Below are positions 7,297 through 16,146 of a stretch of 64,000 bases of DNA, piece after piece (position 1 is the stretch's first letter; each line of letters begins with the position of its first letter). The notes under the pieces were generated by a model. The model did not search any database and was not told the DNA's origin. It worked only from the letters and a program-made list of their open reading frames with translations. This DNA comes from Treponema peruense (lineage in GTDB: Bacteria > Spirochaetota > Spirochaetia > Treponematales > Treponemataceae), in NCBI RefSeq assembly GCF_016117655.1, contig NZ_CP064936.1, positions 682,001 to 746,000 of the forward strand. The letters run 5' to 3'. Made by a program: the position numbers and the translations under genes.

Positions 7297-9792
7297 ATGC
7301 TTACATTAAAATTCGGTGGAACAAGCATGGGTTCCGCCCGCCGTATTCTTGACAGCGCGGATATTATGGCCGGACGTGCCGGACTTGACCGTATCAGTGT
7401 CGTTGTGAGCGCTGTAGCAGGTGTTTCAAATAAGCTTCAGGCTGGAATTGACGGGTGCATTTCAGGTGCAGTTGCCGCTCCTTATGTAAGCGAACTACGC
7501 TCAATACATTCAGATATCTGTGCAGAACTCAAATCTGCGCTTCCAAAGTTCAATGCAGAAGCCGTCATGGCAAAAATAAACGTATGCCTGGACGAACTCG
7601 AACGCCTTCTTTCGGGACTTGCCACTTTTGGTGAGTGTCCTACCAGTGTCCACTGCCGCATAATGGGAATGGGCGAACTTATGTGCGCTCCAATCGTTGA
7701 GTCTGTACTTCTTGCAAAGGACCAGAGCGTTCTTCTGCTTGACTCCCGCAAATTCATTTATACTACAGGCGACCAGAAAGAAGGAGACCCCGACTATGCA
7801 AGATGTTCAGAAGCCCTTGCAGGTTACAGGGACGGCTCTTCGGCTCTGGCACAGATTCTTTTGTTCCCAGGCTTTATATGCTCGTGGATAGGCGGAACAG
7901 GTGCTGCTCCCGTTATGGGACTTTTGGGACGCAATGGAAGTGACTTCAGTGCAGCCATAATCGGTGCAGGACTGGGTGCTTCACGCGTAGAATTCTGGAC
8001 AGACGTAGACGGCATTTACACGGCCGACCCGCGCGTTGTAAAAGACGCAATCCTTGTAAAAGACATGAGTTATGAAGAAGCTATGGAACTTTCATTCTTC
8101 GGAAGCAAGGTTCTTCACCCCAAAACCCTTGCACCTCTTGCCGCAAAGGGAATAGAAGCATGGAGCCTTAACTCGCACAATCCGTCTGCACGCGGAACAA
8201 GAATAGGAAAAGGCCCCTTCGAAAGTGAAAAAGATGCAGGACCCGTACGCGGAATAAGCTGTCTTAAGGACTGCGCAATGATTTCTGTAAGCGGTTCCGG
8301 AATGAAAGGCCGAAAGGGAATGGCAGCACGCATATTCTCTGCCGTAAGCAATGCAGGAATTTCAATTCTTCTTATAACACAGTCATCTTCTGAATATACA
8401 ATTTCATTCTGCGTAAGAAAGGCATATGCAAATTCTGTACAGGATCTTCTCAAGGCTGAATTCGCACTTGAAATTTCCACAAAGATAATCAACCCCATAT
8501 ACGTTCACGAAAACTGCGCCATTGTTTCAATTATAGGTGATGCAATGAAGCAGAAGAGGGGTGTTGCAGGAACATTCTTTGACGCACTTGCCAGCCGCGA
8601 TGTAAATATTCTTGCCATTGCACAGGGGTCCAGCGAGCGCTCTATTTCTACAGTAATCAATTCTGACGACGGTGACACTGCAGTACGCGTAGCACACCAG
8701 TTTTTCTTCAATACGGTTCAGTCTATTCAGGTTTTTGCCTTTGGAGCCGGAACAATCGGCGGAACAATGCTTGACCAGATCCGCGAGCAGCAGAAGGCCC
8801 TTCTTGACCAGGGAATTGACATTCGCGTAATGGCCGTAGCAAACCTTGACGGAATGCTTTTTGATGCCGAAGGAATAGACCTCGAAAACTGGCGGGACAA
8901 GGTAAAGGCCTGCGGAAGGCGCACAAATCTTGACGAAATCCTTGACTTTGTAAAGGAAACAAAGCCACTCAACCCCATTTTTGTAGACTGCACGGCATCC
9001 TATGATCTTCCTGAGCGATACATAGATATTTTCAAAGCCGGAATGAGCATTGCCACACCGAACAAGCGTGCAAATTCCATGAGCATGGACTTTTACAGAA
9101 AACTGCGCGAAACTGCAAACAACATGCACGTACGTTTCCTTTACGAAACAAACGTTGGTGCGGGACTTCCTATAATTGATACCCTGCAGAATCTGTTTAA
9201 GTCGGGCGACAAACTTACTGGCTTTAACGGAATTATGTCTGGAAGCCTCAGTTATATTTTTGGCCAGCTTGATGACGGAGCAAAATTCAGCGAGGCAGTC
9301 CTTGAAGCAAAGGCAAAGCGCTACACTGAACCCGACCCGCGCGACGACCTTAAGGGAACAGACGTTGCAAGAAAGGCACTTATCATTGCACGTGAAGCCG
9401 GAATGAGTATTGAACTTGAAGACATAGAAATGATTTCAATATTCCCTGAAGGTTTCTCACTTGAAGGAACTACAGAAGAATTTCTTGCAAGACTTCCTGA
9501 ACTTGACTCATATTTTGCAAAGAAAATGGAAGAACTCAAAAAGCATAACAAAGTACTGCGCATGGGTGCCAGCATAAAAGACGGAAAAGTAAGTGTAGGT
9601 ATGCTTGAAGTAGGACCCGAAGATCCTCTCTACGCGGTAAAGGGCGGTGAAAATGCCTTTGTATTCCACACTGCACGCTATACACCCATTCCTCTTACTG
9701 TACGCGGTTACGGTGCCGGAGCCGGTGTTACTGCGGCGGGTGTTTTCGGAGACATTCTGCGAACAGTCAGCTGGAACGTGTCAAGTTTCTGA
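7297..9792 (+). CDS. thrA: bifunctional aspartokinase/homoserine dehydrogenase
   Basis: An 831-residue fusion catalysing the first step (aspartate to aspartyl phosphate) and the third step (semialdehyde to homoserine) of threonine/methionine synthesis. Aspartokinase occupies about residues 1-295 (KFGGTSMG at the N-terminus; WTDVDGIYTADPR), two ACT domains about 315-450 (SGMKGRKGMAARIFSAVSN and GDAMKQKRGVAGTFFDAL) and homoserine dehydrogenase about 460-831 (FGAGTIGG NAD(P) motif, GIMSGSLSYIF signature, catalytic lysine in DDLKGTDVARKA). Although the frame is open from 7081, I start at the ATG at 7297 because AGAGGA lies six bases upstream and homology begins there. First gene of an operon with the DAHPS-PDT fusion and ilvH. 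Threonine feedback is expected from the family. Confidence 0.96.
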   Translation: MLTLKFGGTSMGSARRILDSADIMAGRAGLDRISVVVSAVAGVSNKLQAGIDGCISGAVAAPYVSELRSIHSDICAELKSALPKFNAEAVMAKINVCLDELERLLSGLATFGECPTSVHCRIMGMGELMCAPIVESVLLAKDQSVLLLDSRKFIYTTGDQKEGDPDYARCSEALAGYRDGSSALAQILLFPGFICSWIGGTGAAPVMGLLGRNGSDFSAAIIGAGLGASRVEFWTDVDGIYTADPRVVKDAILVKDMSYEEAMELSFFGSKVLHPKTLAPLAAKGIEAWSLNSHNPSARGTRIGKGPFESEKDAGPVRGISCLKDCAMISVSGSGMKGRKGMAARIFSAVSNAGISILLITQSSSEYTISFCVRKAYANSVQDLLKAEFALEISTKIINPIYVHENCAIVSIIGDAMKQKRGVAGTFFDALASRDVNILAIAQGSSERSISTVINSDDGDTAVRVAHQFFFNTVQSIQVFAFGAGTIGGTMLDQIREQQKALLDQGIDIRVMAVANLDGMLFDAEGIDLENWRDKVKACGRRTNLDEILDFVKETKPLNPIFVDCTASYDLPERYIDIFKAGMSIATPNKRANSMSMDFYRKLRETANNMHVRFLYETNVGAGLPIIDTLQNLFKSGDKLTGFNGIMSGSLSYIFGQLDDGAKFSEAVLEAKAKRYTEPDPRDDLKGTDVARKALIIAREAGMSIELEDIEMISIFPEGFSLEGTTEEFLARLPELDSYFAKKMEELKKHNKVLRMGASIKDGKVSVGMLEVGPEDPLYAVKGGENAFVFHTARYTPIPLTVRGYGAGAGVTAAGVFGDILRTVSWNVSSF

Positions 9793-9807
9793 TAAGACGA
9801 AGTAATT

Positions 9808-11757
9808 ATGGTAATTGTACTTAAAAAAGATATTTCTGACGGACAGAAAAAAGACATACGCTCTTTTCTCAAAAAGCATGATTTCAAACTTAACGAAATT
9901 GTAGGTGAAGAAGATACTGTCATTGCTGCCGTAGGAAAAGTTGGGATTGATATAAGGGATGTAGAAATTCTTCCCGGGGTAAGCGGTGTTATTCCAATCA
10001 GCAAGCCGTACAAACTTGCAAGCCGTGAATTCAAGCGTGATGATACCATAATCGAAGTTCCCAACGGAAGAGGCCAGAAAATAAGAATCGGCGGTCACCA
10101 TGTTGTTTCGATAGCAGGTCCGTGTGCCGTAGAAAGCCGTGAACAGATTATGGAAATTGCGGCCTCGGTTGCAGCCAGCGGTGCAGTTATGCTCAGAGGC
10201 GGTGCATATAAACCGCGTTCGTCTCCGTACAGTTTTCAGGGACTTGGTGAAGAAGGCCTTGTGTACCTTAAGGAAGCCGGCGAAAAATACGGACTCCCTG
10301 TAGTTACAGAAATTGTTTCCGAAACACTTATTCCCGTTATGCGCGATTATGTAGATGTATACCAGATTGGTGCGCGCAATATGCAGAATTTTGATCTTCT
10401 CAAAAAAGTGGGTGCGCTGGGAAAACCGGTAATTCTCAAGAGAAGCTATACTGCAACACTGGAAGAACTTCTTATGTCTGCAGAATATCTTCTTTCAAGC
10501 GGAACAGACAGCGTAATTCTCTGCGAACGCGGAATACGTACATTTGAGCATGCAACAAGAAATACTCTTGACCTGTCGGCTGTTCCCGTTCTGCGTTCAC
10601 TGACGCATCTTCCCATTATTGTAGACCCCAGCCATGCAGTCGGTATAAGAGACAAAGTCGCCGCAATGGGACTGGCTTCTGTTGCAGCAGGCGCGGACGG
10701 CATAATAGTAGAAGTGCACAATCATCCCGAAAAGGCTCTGAGCGACGGTGCGCAGTCAATGCTTCCCGAACAGTTTGACAAGATGATGCACGATATAGAA
10801 GCACTTGCCCCCGTTATGGGAAAATCTGTTGCGCATATACGAGAAGCAAATTCTTCTGTCGTAAAGACTGCGCAGAATTCACTCAGTGGCAAAATTGTCT
10901 GTGCATACAGCGGTAAGCGCGGCGCCTATGCAGAACAGGCCATAACCCGTTATTTTGACGAGCAGGATGTTCTTTCAATGAGCGTGGACTCGTTTGACGA
11001 AATATTCCAGGCCGTAACTGACGGAAAAGCCGACTACGGAATGGTTCCCATAGAAAACAGTCTTGCAGGTTCCGTTTACCAGAATTATGACAACTTCTCA
11101 CGGTTCGAAGATGTGAGCATTGCAGGTGCCGTAACTCTTAACATAAGGCATGCCCTTCTTGGAGTAAAGGGAGCATCTGTTTCTGACATAAAGAAAGTAT
11201 TTTCCCATCCGCAGGGATTCGGCCAGTGCAAAAAATTTCTTGATGCCCACAAAGACTGGAGCCTTGTTGACGCGGTGTCTACTGCTTCTGCCGCACAAAC
11301 TGTAAGCGAAAGCGGCCTTAAGGAAACTGCAGCCATTGCAAGTTCCGTTAACGCTTCAATTTACGGGCTTGAAGTACTTGCAGAAGACATAGAAAATGAT
11401 CCGGGCAATTTTACAAGATTTGTTGTAATACAGGCAAACCATGTAGAAAAGGCTGCGGGCGCAAAAGAAAGCAATATTGCTCCAAACATGGCAAGCTTTA
11501 TTGTCAAAACGCGCAACGAACCGGGTGCACTTTACAGCCTGCTTGGAGTCTTTAACGAAAGTTCGCTTAATCTTACAAGACTTGAGTCACGGCCAATCGC
11601 CGGACAGCCGTGGAGATACTGGTTCTATGTAGATGCAGAACTTTCCGGTATAAAGAAAGATGCAGCTGTTTATGTGGAAGAACTTATCAAAAAGCTCCGT
11701 TTACATGCAGAAGAGGTAAGGCTTCTTGGAATCTATGCCGAAGCAGGCCGAAGTTAA
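9808..11757 (+). CDS. DAHP synthase (type I-beta)-prephenate dehydratase fusion
   Basis: A 649-residue fusion of the first enzyme of the shikimate pathway and a late enzyme of phenylalanine synthesis. Residues 1-75 form the ferredoxin-like regulatory domain of type I-beta DAHP synthase; 90-345 the barrel (GPCAVESREQI, RGGAYKPRSSPYSFQG, DPSHAVG). Residues 357-545 are prephenate dehydratase (AYSGKRGAYAEQA, VPIENSLAGSV, and the catalytic-site NFTRF), and 560-645 an ACT domain with PGALYSLLG and ESRP, the motifs that bind phenylalanine. No chorismate mutase domain is present, so the middle step must come from another gene. The usual partner of this DAHP synthase type is chorismate mutase, so a dehydratase partner is unusual. 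It follows thrA by 15 bases. Confidence 0.92.
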   Translation: MVIVLKKDISDGQKKDIRSFLKKHDFKLNEIVGEEDTVIAAVGKVGIDIRDVEILPGVSGVIPISKPYKLASREFKRDDTIIEVPNGRGQKIRIGGHHVVSIAGPCAVESREQIMEIAASVAASGAVMLRGGAYKPRSSPYSFQGLGEEGLVYLKEAGEKYGLPVVTEIVSETLIPVMRDYVDVYQIGARNMQNFDLLKKVGALGKPVILKRSYTATLEELLMSAEYLLSSGTDSVILCERGIRTFEHATRNTLDLSAVPVLRSLTHLPIIVDPSHAVGIRDKVAAMGLASVAAGADGIIVEVHNHPEKALSDGAQSMLPEQFDKMMHDIEALAPVMGKSVAHIREANSSVVKTAQNSLSGKIVCAYSGKRGAYAEQAITRYFDEQDVLSMSVDSFDEIFQAVTDGKADYGMVPIENSLAGSVYQNYDNFSRFEDVSIAGAVTLNIRHALLGVKGASVSDIKKVFSHPQGFGQCKKFLDAHKDWSLVDAVSTASAAQTVSESGLKETAAIASSVNASIYGLEVLAEDIENDPGNFTRFVVIQANHVEKAAGAKESNIAPNMASFIVKTRNEPGALYSLLGVFNESSLNLTRLESRPIAGQPWRYWFYVDAELSGIKKDAAVYVEELIKKLRLHAEEVRLLGIYAEAGRS

Positions 11758-11780
11758 TTTTATAAATACAGGTGAAAATT

Positions 11781-12275
11781 ATGGAAAAAAAATATGTACT
11801 GTCTGTTCTTGTAGAAAACCATGCAGGTGTTTTGAGCCGTGTGTCAGGACTTTTCAGCCGCCGCGGATACAATATTGACTCGCTTACTGTATGTGAAACG
11901 TCAGATCCGAACAAGTCTCGCATGACAATTGTTGTAAGGGGTGACGAATACATTCTTGAGCAGATAGAAAAACAGCTTTCAAAACTGGTCGAAGTTATTT
12001 CTATTGAACACTGCCTTCCTTCAGAAACCTGCCAGCGCGAAATGGCACTTATAAAAGTTCTTGCAGGTGGAGCAAGCAGGGGCGTAATTATTGAAACATG
12101 CAATATTTTCAGGGCACACATTGTTGATGTTTCAGAAAACAGCCTTATAATTGAAGCGACAGGAAGTGAAGACAAAATAAGTTCTTTGATACGACTTCTT
12201 GAGCCTTACGGAATTCTTGAACTTCTTAAGTCTGGTCTTACTGCAATGGACCGCGGCGACAAGATAATGAAATAA
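11781..12275 (+). CDS. ilvH: acetolactate synthase small (regulatory) subunit
   Basis: A 164-residue ACT-domain regulatory subunit of acetohydroxyacid synthase, which confers valine feedback and activates the large subunit. The N-terminal ACT domain reads VENHAGVLSRVSGLFSRRGYN with the family's TVCETSDP segment, followed by the C-terminal domain with REMALIKV and the E-A-T-G-S-E-D-K region. I start at the ATG at 11781 (AGGTG seven bases upstream) rather than the in-frame GTG at 11772. It is the last gene of the thrA operon and is closed by the terminator at 12295. No large subunit gene (ilvB) is in the window, so it is encoded elsewhere. Confidence 0.93.
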   Translation: MEKKYVLSVLVENHAGVLSRVSGLFSRRGYNIDSLTVCETSDPNKSRMTIVVRGDEYILEQIEKQLSKLVEVISIEHCLPSETCQREMALIKVLAGGASRGVIIETCNIFRAHIVDVSENSLIIEATGSEDKISSLIRLLEPYGILELLKSGLTAMDRGDKIMK

Positions 12276-12294
12276 GTTTTTTTATGAAAACGGG

Positions 12295-12320
12295 GCTGTC
12301 CAAAAGGGCAGCTTTTTTTT
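12295..12320 (+). terminator. rho-independent terminator of the thrA operon
   Basis: GCTGTCC (12295-12301) pairs with GGGCAGC (12306-12312) around AAAA, followed by eight T (12313-12320). The T-run overlaps the last codon of the convergent 12319-12744 gene. Confidence 0.85.
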
Positions 12321-12744
12321 ATCTGCGGAATTTATTCCACCTGTCATCGAAAACCGACCAGCAGTTGTTTTCAAAGGTAACGGCGGCTGTCCTTGCAGAT
12401 TTTTCTTTGCGCGGGAACATGCATATTTGTTCCAGGTCGGAGATTAAAAAAGATTCCGGGGCGGTTTTTAAAGTGCAGATTTTTGCAAAGTCTATCCTGT
12501 AATTATGTATACTGTCTTTTTCACCGGCCTGTTCAATCTGTACGGGAAAGAAAAAGAAATTTCCGTCTGTTGCGGGAAAATTTATTGTCAGAGAAACAGG
12601 TGTCTTTACTTCTGCAAAAATCCACAGCGGTTTAAGCGGAATTATTACGGCATCGTTTTCTTTGAGAAGAATTTTTTTTATAAAAGCGGACTGAAACCTG
12701 CATAAGGCAAGGAGTGTATCCTTCTGCGGAATAATTGCGCGCAT
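12319..12744 (-). CDS. hypothetical protein
   Basis: A 141-residue protein I do not recognise. It has no signal peptide or membrane segment; it contains alternating hydrophobic and charged segments (PLKPLWIFAEVKTPVSLTINFP) compatible with a small beta-rich fold of PilZ-like size, but no PilZ motif (RxxxR, D/NxSxxG) is evident. I start at the ATG at 12744: TATACT lies exactly six bases upstream and there is no Shine-Dalgarno, which fits the leaderless pattern seen at other genes here; a TTG six codons upstream also opens the frame. It is divergent from the 12790 gene and ends inside the ilvH terminator. Confidence 0.6.
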   Translation of the reverse strand: MRAIIPQKDTLLALCRFQSAFIKKILLKENDAVIIPLKPLWIFAEVKTPVSLTINFPATDGNFFFFPVQIEQAGEKDSIHNYRIDFAKICTLKTAPESFLISDLEQICMFPRKEKSARTAAVTFENNCWSVFDDRWNKFRR

Positions 12745-12789
12745 GTTTTGAGTATAGAGCAAACTGAAAAAAAAGTGTAGTATTGGTGT

Positions 12790-14547
12790 ATGGAAAAAAA
12801 ATCAGAAAAGACTGTACTTGCAGTTTGTGTTTTTATTCTGTCCGCGGCTGTTTGTGTTGCATATACTGTGCATAATTTTTCCAAATCAGTTGTCTATTCA
12901 GAACTGGGAATCAGCGGTGAAAACTTTATTGCCCTTAACCGCAATTCTGTTTTGTGCTCGTCTGAGTCTTTAGGAAAGAATTCTTTTGTTGCACTGGGCT
13001 TTACGCAGAATCAGATTGTGCACATCCAGAATATGATGCATGAAAGCGGTGCCGCAATAAGAATTACTGTAAAACCAAAAAAAGCCGTTTCTGATTTGAA
13101 CAGTGATTTCGGGTACGGTTTTCTGACTGATGCAGATTTTACCGCAAGCAACCGTCTTAAACGCAAGGCCGCCCTGATTTCGCTTGTAAAAGGATCGTTC
13201 AAAACTTTTGCACAACAGCAACTTTCGCTTTCTGTCTGTCTGGACAAAAAATCAAAGATTCCTGCCGGAGTATTTTTTTATTCTTCTGTTCCGTACGAAG
13301 TTTTGTCCGTTAAGTTTACACAAAGTGTTGTAGGCTGGAGCCGCGAAGAAAATCTTCTGTTTGCTTTTTCTTCTGCCGGCGGAACTGTTGCAGATGATTT
13401 TTCTTCTGTAGATTTTACTGATGCCGCTTCTGTTTTTTCTGACAGTGATTATATTCTTCCTGCAATAAAACTTTCTCTTTCCAAAACAGATGACATCGGA
13501 ACTTACCAAAAACAAACGTCTGTAAGATGTTCTTACGGGAATGAAAATCTTTTGATAAGACGCTCGCGCCGGCAGACTGCTGTTCTTTTGCAGACATCTG
13601 CATTCAGTGAACCGTTTGCAAAACTTTCACTTGGCGAAAACGCAGACATGGTGCGTTCTGTACTTCTTTACAGAAATGAAGTGTGCCCGCGTTCTGACGG
13701 ATATGTTCTGGATCCGATTCCTACAGATCTTGGACTTATTGTAGAGTGGCCGCGCGAAAACTGGCGCACATCTTCGTATGAACTTTTTGAGTGGGAACAG
13801 TTCCCCGGAATTCTGTTTTTTGACTTTGCCGACTACAAAACGCAGAGCCGCTTCCTTACAAGACTTGCATATTTTGTAGAAAAGGCCGGCTATAAGGGAA
13901 CACTTGTTGGTGACGACTTTGTAGAAAACCGCCACGGCTACAATGCGCATGACTACAAGAGCAGCGATCTGGCAGCATTTTTTTCAGAAGCGCGCAGAAC
14001 AGATTTTACTCTGAACGAAAGCGAACTTCTGCTGAGGGATATTCTTCTGCACAACAAAATCATTGTAGAAGAAAAAGGAATGTACTCTGCGGGAAGCGGA
14101 GCCATCGTTTCTATTTCACGCGAGTCGCCGCTTTATTTAAGAAGAACTTTTGTTGCTCACGAGAGCTGGCACGGAATTTATTTTATTGACGAAAATTTCA
14201 GAAATGCAGTTTCTACCTGTTATTATATGTTTGATCCCAGGTCAATGGAATTTCTTCAGGTTTTCTGGGAAACACAGAACAGTCTTGGCTATGACAGAAG
14301 CGATGAATATCTTATGCAGAATGAATTTATGGCTTATATAATGCAGCAGGCTCCGTTTAACGTAAGGGCATATTTTCTTGGGCTTGCAAACCGTGGCTCT
14401 GTTAATGTAAACCAGCCCGAACTGGCAGCGTATGTGCGCGAAACCAATGCAGAACCTTTTGTTCAGGCTGCGGATTTTCTTAATTCCTACGCGTTTGACA
14501 ACTGGGGTCTTGCCGCTGGAAGGGTGCACCTTATAAGCCGGCTGTAG
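12790..14547 (+). CDS. membrane-anchored protein with HExxH zinc-peptidase motif
   Basis: A 585-residue protein with one N-terminal membrane segment (about residues 8-30, TVLAVCVFILSAAVCVAYTV), so most of it probably lies in the periplasm. Near the C-terminus, residues 457-461 are HESWH within FVAHESWHGIYF, a zinc-metallopeptidase HExxH motif, and about 50 residues later NEFMAY (Glu ~512) is a plausible third zinc ligand, the gluzincin arrangement. The long middle part (residues 40-400) matches no family I know. The start ATG has no Shine-Dalgarno but TAGTAT lies six bases upstream. It is convergent with the MBL-fold gene and overlaps its 3' end by 17 bases. Protease function is inferred. Confidence 0.75.
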   Translation: MEKKSEKTVLAVCVFILSAAVCVAYTVHNFSKSVVYSELGISGENFIALNRNSVLCSSESLGKNSFVALGFTQNQIVHIQNMMHESGAAIRITVKPKKAVSDLNSDFGYGFLTDADFTASNRLKRKAALISLVKGSFKTFAQQQLSLSVCLDKKSKIPAGVFFYSSVPYEVLSVKFTQSVVGWSREENLLFAFSSAGGTVADDFSSVDFTDAASVFSDSDYILPAIKLSLSKTDDIGTYQKQTSVRCSYGNENLLIRRSRRQTAVLLQTSAFSEPFAKLSLGENADMVRSVLLYRNEVCPRSDGYVLDPIPTDLGLIVEWPRENWRTSSYELFEWEQFPGILFFDFADYKTQSRFLTRLAYFVEKAGYKGTLVGDDFVENRHGYNAHDYKSSDLAAFFSEARRTDFTLNESELLLRDILLHNKIIVEEKGMYSAGSGAIVSISRESPLYLRRTFVAHESWHGIYFIDENFRNAVSTCYYMFDPRSMEFLQVFWETQNSLGYDRSDEYLMQNEFMAYIMQQAPFNVRAYFLGLANRGSVNVNQPELAAYVRETNAEPFVQAADFLNSYAFDNWGLAAGRVHLISRL

Positions 14548-15124
14548 AATATGTTCCGGGTCTGATATCCAGATTGAACTGCTTTTCTGCAGCAACAGTT
14601 GTCGGCGAGCCATGACCGGGCATTATTATCGTACCGTCGTTCTGGCTGAATATTTTTTCTTTTATTTTGCTGCAGAGAAGCCTTTTGGAATATTCGCTGC
14701 TGGTTTCGCCGATTATTCCAGAAGTAATGGTGTCGCCGGTAAAAAGAACATCGCCTATTTTGTAAACCATGCTGTCTGCCGAATGTCCCGGAACAGAAAA
14801 AAAGTCAATGTCCATTCCGGCAACTTTTATTTTACCGTCGCCTCTTATTACAAAAGATTTTGTTCCTTCAATTTCTGAATCTGCAGCGTAGACTGTAGGC
14901 GTGTAAATTTTATTCAGAACTCTCAGTCCCTGAACGTGATTGCTGTGATTGTGTGTAATCAGCACTCCGGTGAGCTTGTATTTTCCGCCTTCAATCTGAT
15001 TTATAATTTCATTTGTTATTTTGCCCGGATCAATTATAAGTGCTTCCATCACCGCGGGATCATCGTTAATAACTACATAGCTGTTTGTAAATTCGTCTAT
15101 GCAAAGATGAAAATAGATTTTCAC
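14531..15124 (-). CDS. MBL-fold metallo-hydrolase (glyoxalase II-like)
   Basis: A 197-residue metallo-beta-lactamase-fold protein of the short, glyoxalase II-like type that hydrolyses thioesters or similar small molecules. Visible metal-site motifs are THNHSNH (residues ~57-63), PGHSADS, FTGDTI and MPGHGSPT. In the first motif the usual aspartate of HxHxDH is asparagine, checked in the nucleotide sequence (CAC AAT CAC AGC AAT CAC), which would weaken the second metal site. It overlaps the upstream pentapeptide-type gene by four bases (ATGA), so the two are translated together. The substrate is unknown. Confidence 0.85.
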   Translation of the reverse strand: MKIYFHLCIDEFTNSYVVINDDPAVMEALIIDPGKITNEIINQIEGGKYKLTGVLITHNHSNHVQGLRVLNKIYTPTVYAADSEIEGTKSFVIRGDGKIKVAGMDIDFFSVPGHSADSMVYKIGDVLFTGDTITSGIIGETSSEYSKRLLCSKIKEKIFSQNDGTIIMPGHGSPTTVAAEKQFNLDIRPGTYSTAGL

Positions 15125-15804
15125 AGATTGTCCCCCTGCTCATCTTCTTCTTCGAGTCTGGCGTTAAAGTCTCCCATAAGGCCGCCCTTGTTTCTGTCCA
15201 CGAGTGCTTCCCTTGTATTTGACAGTTTGAATGAAACATTTTCTCTTGCCGACTCGTAGAAAGCTGTTTTTTTAAGATTGCAGTTTTTGAGCGAGGTGTT
15301 GATTAACAGTGCTTTTATAAAACGACTGTTGTAAAGGTCGCAGTCATCAAAACTGGACTGGTACGAAGTGATTCCATTAAAATTGTTGTGAATCAGATCG
15401 CTTCCGGTAAGAATCATGTGCACGAATTTTGAACCGCTGAATGACGAAAACTGAACATTGCTTTCTATATAATAGCAGTCGGTAAATGTAGAAAAATCAA
15501 ACATACACATTCTGGCTCTGAATCCCTGTGCATGGATATTTGTAAAAGTGCAGTGCTGGAAGTTGCAGCCGTAAAATTTTTTTCCGTTCAGGTTAAGGTC
15601 TTCTACTACAAGACCGCACGCCGTCATTCCGACAATTTTGTCATGCGTATAAATGTATTCCTTGAGTGTGTTTATAGCCTGAATTTTGTCAGGGCAGTGG
15701 TCTATGCAGAATCCTTCCTGTCCGGTAAGTTTAACGTTGGAGTCTGAAACCGAAATTGCGCACTTGTCGCATCCCGGAAAGCGGCATTTGTTAAGGGTAT
15801 ACAT
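15121..15804 (-). CDS. pentapeptide-repeat-like protein with N-terminal Cys cluster
   Basis: A 227-residue protein. The N-terminus has cysteines in CRFPGCDKC and a later CIDHCPD, likely a zinc site. Residues ~60-190 consist of imperfect five-residue repeats, with phrases such as NGKKFYGCNFQHCTFTN, GSKFVHMILTGSDLIHNNFNG and FDDCDLYNSRF, typical of the right-handed quadrilateral beta-helix of pentapeptide-repeat proteins. The tail is acidic. Function is unknown; members of this fold can mimic DNA or act as scaffolds. Its promoter (-35 TTGACT, -10 TAAAGT, 17-base spacer) ends six bases from the ATG with no Shine-Dalgarno. Confidence 0.8.
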   Translation of the reverse strand: MYTLNKCRFPGCDKCAISVSDSNVKLTGQEGFCIDHCPDKIQAINTLKEYIYTHDKIVGMTACGLVVEDLNLNGKKFYGCNFQHCTFTNIHAQGFRARMCMFDFSTFTDCYYIESNVQFSSFSGSKFVHMILTGSDLIHNNFNGITSYQSSFDDCDLYNSRFIKALLINTSLKNCNLKKTAFYESARENVSFKLSNTREALVDRNKGGLMGDFNARLEEEDEQGDNL

Positions 15805-15810
15805 ACCAAT

Positions 15811-15850
15811 ACTTTACGCTATTGAAAACATTTAGTCAAATGGATAAAAT
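15811..15850. promoter_or_regulatory. divergent, overlapping leaderless promoters
   Basis: Minus strand: TTGACT (15834-15839), 17 bases, TAAAGT (15811-15816), six bases, ATG at 15804. Plus strand: TTGAAA (15822-15827), 17 bases, TAAAAT (15845-15850), six bases, ATG at 15857. Neither gene has a Shine-Dalgarno, so both transcripts should start at or next to the ATG. The promoters overlap and should compete. Confidence 0.65.
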
Positions 15851-15856
15851 AATTGC

Positions 15857-16135
15857 ATGTGTTGGAAGTGTGGAACAAAATTAGCCCCTCATTCTCCTGT
15901 TTCCCGAAGCGAAGTTTGTCCTGTCTGCGGAAAAAGCGTCAGGTCGTGCAAAAACTGCAGGTTTTATTCAGAGTCAGCCCATTATGAATGTTCTGAAACT
16001 GTAGATGAATGTGTGACCGACAAGGAAGATGCAAATTTCTGCGGATATTTTGAATTGTCACAAAAAGAAAGTGCAGCTTCTTCTGACAAAGCTTCAGAAG
16101 CAAGAAAAAAATTTGATTCCCTTTTTTCAATTTGA
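15857..16135 (+). CDS. small zinc-ribbon protein
   Basis: A 92-residue protein with several paired cysteines: CWKC near the N-terminus, CPVCGKSVRSCKNC in the middle and single cysteines further on (YEC, DEC, FCGYF), enough for two zinc sites. The last 25 residues are charged and serine-rich. Function unknown; proteins of this kind are often found beside murI in spirochaetes as far as I recall, which I cannot verify here. The ATG directly follows a -10 hexamer with six bases between, so it is likely leaderless. Its stop abuts the murI region. Confidence 0.75.
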   Translation: MCWKCGTKLAPHSPVSRSEVCPVCGKSVRSCKNCRFYSESAHYECSETVDECVTDKEDANFCGYFELSQKESAASSDKASEARKKFDSLFSI

Positions 16136-16146
16136 ATAATTTGTCT

